DNA from: UMGS1908 sp964432825
GTDB taxonomy: Bacteria > Bacillota > Clostridia > Christensenellales > UBA1242
DNA: 7,929 nucleotides
Direction of reading: 5' to 3'
Assembly: GCA_964432825.1 (NCBI GenBank)
Contig: CAYSOX010000022.1
Coordinates: 1 to 7,929, forward strand
In this document: positions 5,669 to 7,929 of the stretch, one piece after another
Layout of the letters: each line of letters opens with the position of its first letter
Numbering within the stretch: the stretch's first letter is position 1
The notes under the pieces: model-generated
Told to the model about the DNA's origin: nothing
Seen by the model: only the letters and a program-made list of their open reading frames with translations
The model's database searches: none
Translations under genes and position numbers: made by a program

Positions 5669-5705
5669 AAAAACATCCGAAAGCCAATACCTTACGGATG
5701 TTTTT
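5669..5705. terminator. Bidirectional terminator between spoVM-like gene and fakA
   Basis: AAAAACATCCG (5669-5679) pairs perfectly with CGGATGTTTTT (5695-5705), 11 bp, and after an A-A mismatch three more pairs (AAG/CTT) close a seven-base loop. On the plus strand it is followed by TATTTATATTTT after a T-run; on the minus strand the stem ends in TTTTTT and then GATTTG. It therefore serves both the plus-strand recG/spoVM side and the minus-strand yloU-fakA operon, whose stop codon is 45 bases away. Confidence 0.88.
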
Positions 5706-5749
5706 ATTTATATTTTATTAACTTTTATGGTTTAATAATTAATTTTTCA

Positions 5750-7393
5750 CTATTCTAACGAAATCATATAATAGTATAATGGTTGTCCACCAAAATGGCA
5801 ATCCACTTCAATTTCAGGATACTTTATAGACAATTCATCAACTAATTTTTGTGCTTCAGCCTCTTGCACTTCTGCACCAAAGAATAATGTTATTGTCATA
5901 ATATTTTCGTTTATAAGTTTATCAACAACTTCAGTTGCAACCGCATTAATATCTTCACCCTTCGCAATTATGTTTTTATTATCTAAACCTATAATATCGC
6001 CCTCTTTAAGTTTGAAGCCGTCGATATGGGTTGAGCGAACCGCATAAGTTACCGAACCGGTCAAAACTGTATCAATTGAAGTTGTCATATTTTTTAAATT
6101 TGTGTCAACACTGTCTTCTGGGTTTAAATTAATTGCAGCAGTTATTCCTTGAGGAACTGATGTTGTTGGAACGACAACTATGTTTCTTCTTGACAAATCT
6201 TTGGCAAGTTCCGCTGCAAGTATAATATTTTTGTTGTTAGGCAACACAAATACTGTTTCAGCAAGCACTTTATCTGCAGCGGCTGCGATATCCTCGGCGC
6301 TAGGATTCATTGTTTGCCCACCTTCAATAACATAATCAACATTAAGGTCTTTAAATATAGCCGACAATCCTTCTCCGGCGCAAATTGCAACCATACCAAT
6401 TGGCTTAAGTTCTTCAGGTTGTGCCTGTTTATTTTTAAGCGACCTAAATTGCTCTAGCATATTTTCAATTTTTATAGTGTCAACTTCGCCAAGTTGCAAA
6501 GCCTTTGTAAGAGCAACACCTGGTTCATTTGTATGCACATGCACATGGACACCATTTAAATCCCCTATACAAATTACACTATCACCAAGTTCCATCAAAC
6601 TCTCACGAAGTCTGTCTATATCGGCTTCGGTAGTTTTGCTTTTTATATTGATAATCCAAAATTCTGTACAATAAGCAAATTCGATTTCCGCCAAATCATT
6701 GTAGTCCACATTTGCGTTTTGGAATGGGTCATTTCCTTCAACTTTATCACTTTCAAAGGCAATTAGGTTATCAACCTCATTCCCAGAAAGCATTTGATAA
6801 AAACCTGTTAAAATAACCAAAAGTCCACGACCACCAGCATCCACAACACCCGCCTTTTTAAGCACTGGCAATAATTCTGGAGTTTGTTTTAAAACTTCCT
6901 CACCCGCTTCAAGTGTATGTTGTAAAAATTCAGGTAATTCGGTGTATTTTTTTGCAAGTTCTATTGCTTGTTCACTCATAAGCCTAATAACCGTTAAAAT
7001 AGTACCTTCTTTAGGCTTTGTAACTGCCCCATATGCAACATTGGACCCCTCTTTAAGTGCTTTTGCAAATGCTTTGGTTGTAATATTTTTTTCATGAGCC
7101 AAAACAGTGGTAAACCCTTTTAATATCTGGGATAAAATAACCCCCGAGTTACCTCTTGCACCCTTTAACGCACCCTTTGCCACCGCACTAGCAAGAGGCT
7201 CAATATCGTTACTAGTAACCATATTGAGTTCTTTAACTGCACTACGCATAGTAAGCGACATATTTGTTCCAGTATCACCATCTGGAACAGGGAAAACATT
7301 AAGCGAGTCTACATATTCCTTATTTTTCTCTAAATAATTGGCACCGCTAATCATCATTTTTCTAAATACGGCACCTGTTATATTTTTTGCCAT
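5750..7393 (-). CDS. fakA: Fatty acid kinase subunit FakA (DhaL/DegV-associated, YloV)
   Basis: A 547-residue protein, the usual FakA length. FakA is the ATP-binding subunit that phosphorylates fatty acids held by FakB; the acyl phosphate enters phospholipid synthesis through PlsX/PlsY. The N-terminal DhaL-type kinase domain (1 to about 200) has NVFPVPDGDTGTNM (32-45, Asp38 and Asp40 for Mg-nucleotide), GARGNSGVILSQ (78-89), EGT (129-131) and VVDAGGRGL (183-191). The middle domain has YCTEF (Cys242) and VHVHVHTNEPG (His283, His285, His287), matching the Cys-His-His zinc site I recall from Staphylococcus aureus FakA. The C-terminal domain (about 330-547), thought to contact FakB, ends in the family signature GGQPLYYYMISLE. 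ATG (7391-7393) has AGGAGA at 7402-7407. It lies 47 bases after yloU in the same operon; TAG is backed by an adjacent TGA. No fakB is in the window. All motifs are intact. Confidence 0.96.
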   Translation of the reverse strand: MAKNITGAVFRKMMISGANYLEKNKEYVDSLNVFPVPDGDTGTNMSLTMRSAVKELNMVTSNDIEPLASAVAKGALKGARGNSGVILSQILKGFTTVLAHEKNITTKAFAKALKEGSNVAYGAVTKPKEGTILTVIRLMSEQAIELAKKYTELPEFLQHTLEAGEEVLKQTPELLPVLKKAGVVDAGGRGLLVILTGFYQMLSGNEVDNLIAFESDKVEGNDPFQNANVDYNDLAEIEFAYCTEFWIINIKSKTTEADIDRLRESLMELGDSVICIGDLNGVHVHVHTNEPGVALTKALQLGEVDTIKIENMLEQFRSLKNKQAQPEELKPIGMVAICAGEGLSAIFKDLNVDYVIEGGQTMNPSAEDIAAAADKVLAETVFVLPNNKNIILAAELAKDLSRRNIVVVPTTSVPQGITAAINLNPEDSVDTNLKNMTTSIDTVLTGSVTYAVRSTHIDGFKLKEGDIIGLDNKNIIAKGEDINAVATEVVDKLINENIMTITLFFGAEVQEAEAQKLVDELSIKYPEIEVDCHFGGQPLYYYMISLE

Positions 7394-7440
7394 CTATAAA
7401 TTCTCCTGTAATCTATACACTTTACTGTAAAAAAACATTT

Positions 7441-7791
7441 CTAGACTTTAACACCAACAACATTAATGTTTATAGCGTCAACAATCATACCAGTAAATTG
7501 TTCAACATTATACTTTACCGAACGACGCACAGACTCCGCAACGGCATTCATAGAAACACCGTATTTTAAAATGATATCAAGGTCAATATGAATTCGGTCG
7601 CCAATCGTTAAAATTTTAATACCACGAGATTTTGAGCGTTTTTTAAACATCTCTCGGATATTTTCAAATACACTTCTAGCGACTAAGTCAACAACACCAT
7701 AACAATCAAGAGCCGTATGCCCCACAACAAGTGCAATAGACTCATCAGATATGGTAATTGAACCATTAGAATTTTCTGTACTAACTGCCAC
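7441..7791 (-). CDS. yloU: Asp23/Gls24-family envelope protein YloU
   Basis: A 116-residue Asp23/Gls24-family protein (Pfam Asp23 type), which usually sits just upstream of fakA in Bacillota. Members are small cytoplasmic or membrane-peripheral proteins linked to cell-envelope stress; the exact role of YloU is not settled. Recognisable parts are GSITISDESIALVVGHTALDCYGVVDL (10-36), the basic stretch KKRSKSRGIKI (50-60), IHIDLDIILKYGVSMNAVAESVR (68-89) and the ending VDAININVVGVKV (104-116). There is no signal peptide or membrane segment. The start is GTG (7789-7791), supported by AGGAGAGG at 7796-7803; the reading frame has no better ATG. It is the first gene of the yloU-fakA operon. In other Bacillota rpmB is often found upstream; it does not appear in the 138 bases left here. 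Confidence 0.94.
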   Translation of the reverse strand: MAVSTENSNGSITISDESIALVVGHTALDCYGVVDLVARSVFENIREMFKKRSKSRGIKILTIGDRIHIDLDIILKYGVSMNAVAESVRRSVKYNVEQFTGMIVDAININVVGVKV

Positions 7792-7813
7792 AAAACCTCT
7801 CCTAAACTGAATT

Positions 7814-7839
7814 TTTAATGAGCCTACTCGCCCATTAAA
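7814..7839 (-). promoter_or_regulatory. 5'-terminal stem-loop of the yloU-fakA mRNA
   Basis: 7814-7823 pairs with 7830-7839 (TTTAATGGGC/GCTCATTAAA on the minus strand, ten pairs with one G-U) around the six-base loop GAGTAG. It would begin three bases after the predicted transcription start and end ten bases before the ribosome binding site. There is no U-tract on the minus-strand side, so it is not a terminator; a 5' stem protecting the mRNA, or a regulator of initiation, is the likely use. Confidence 0.5.
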
Positions 7840-7848
7840 TCATTTACT

Positions 7849-7877
7849 ATTTTACAACATCTCAAACCAAATATCAA
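7849..7877 (-). promoter_or_regulatory. Sigma-A promoter of the yloU-fakA operon
   Basis: On the minus strand TTGATA (7872-7877, 5 of 6) is followed by 17 bases and TAAAAT (7849-7854, 5 of 6). The predicted start is near 7842, giving a leader of about 50 bases. Upstream, 7881-7925 holds several A-runs on the minus strand, suitable for an UP element. Beyond this the window shows nothing more. Confidence 0.72.
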
Positions 7878-7929
7878 GGCTTTTTTAATAATTCTATGCT
7901 ATTTTTTTGTTTTTTAATAAAATTTGTAA

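Overview
The window is AT-rich DNA that uses the standard genetic code: tryptophans are TGG, and TAA and TAG end the genes. Most genes have strong AGGAG-type ribosome binding sites and good sigma-A promoters (TTGACA-17-TATAAT type). Gene content (YkpA-type ABC-F ATPase, recG, fakA, yloU/Asp23) points to a low-GC Bacillota, most likely an uncultured clostridial lineage. A 30-codon gene between recG and fakA looks like spoVM, so the lineage is probably an endospore former or descends from one.

Layout: 1-55 is the 5' part of a tRNA-Pro(TGG) on the minus strand, with a promoter at 132-160. A strong hairpin terminator (186-228) ends the minus-strand ABC-F gene (276-1853), which has its own near-consensus promoter at 1888-1916. 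Next comes a GC-richer, palindrome-rich intergenic island (about 2055-2205), then a plus-strand five-helix membrane protein of the TspO/MBR type (2232-2762). A 458-bp gap follows, holding a hairpin terminator (2970-3002) and a structured segment bounded by a 25-bp imperfect direct repeat (3035-3180). recG (3221-5203, plus) follows with a promoter placed so that its transcript should start on the ATG. After an AT-only palindrome comes the tiny spoVM-like gene (5553-5645, plus). A bidirectional hairpin terminator (5669-5705) separates this from the convergent minus-strand operon yloU-fakA (7791 down to 5750), whose promoter is at 7849-7877.

How they relate: in Bacillus subtilis the order, from memory, is spoVM-rpmB-yloU-yloV(fakA)-sdaAB-sdaAA-recG, all in one direction. 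Here the same neighbourhood is kept in compact form, but recG and spoVM face fakA/yloU. FakA with a FakB partner (not in the window) phosphorylates exogenous fatty acids for phospholipid synthesis. YloU is an Asp23/Gls24-family envelope protein. RecG rescues stalled replication forks. SpoVM anchors the spore coat basement layer to the curved forespore membrane.

The main discovery is the spoVM-like gene, which is short enough to escape routine annotation. Other points are a YkpA-type ATPase with exactly one of its two composite ATP sites degenerate, a probably leaderless recG mRNA, predicted 5'-terminal stem-loops on two transcripts, and two intergenic islands that look like dispersed repeats or structured RNAs. 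I found no CRISPR array, transposase or phage gene.
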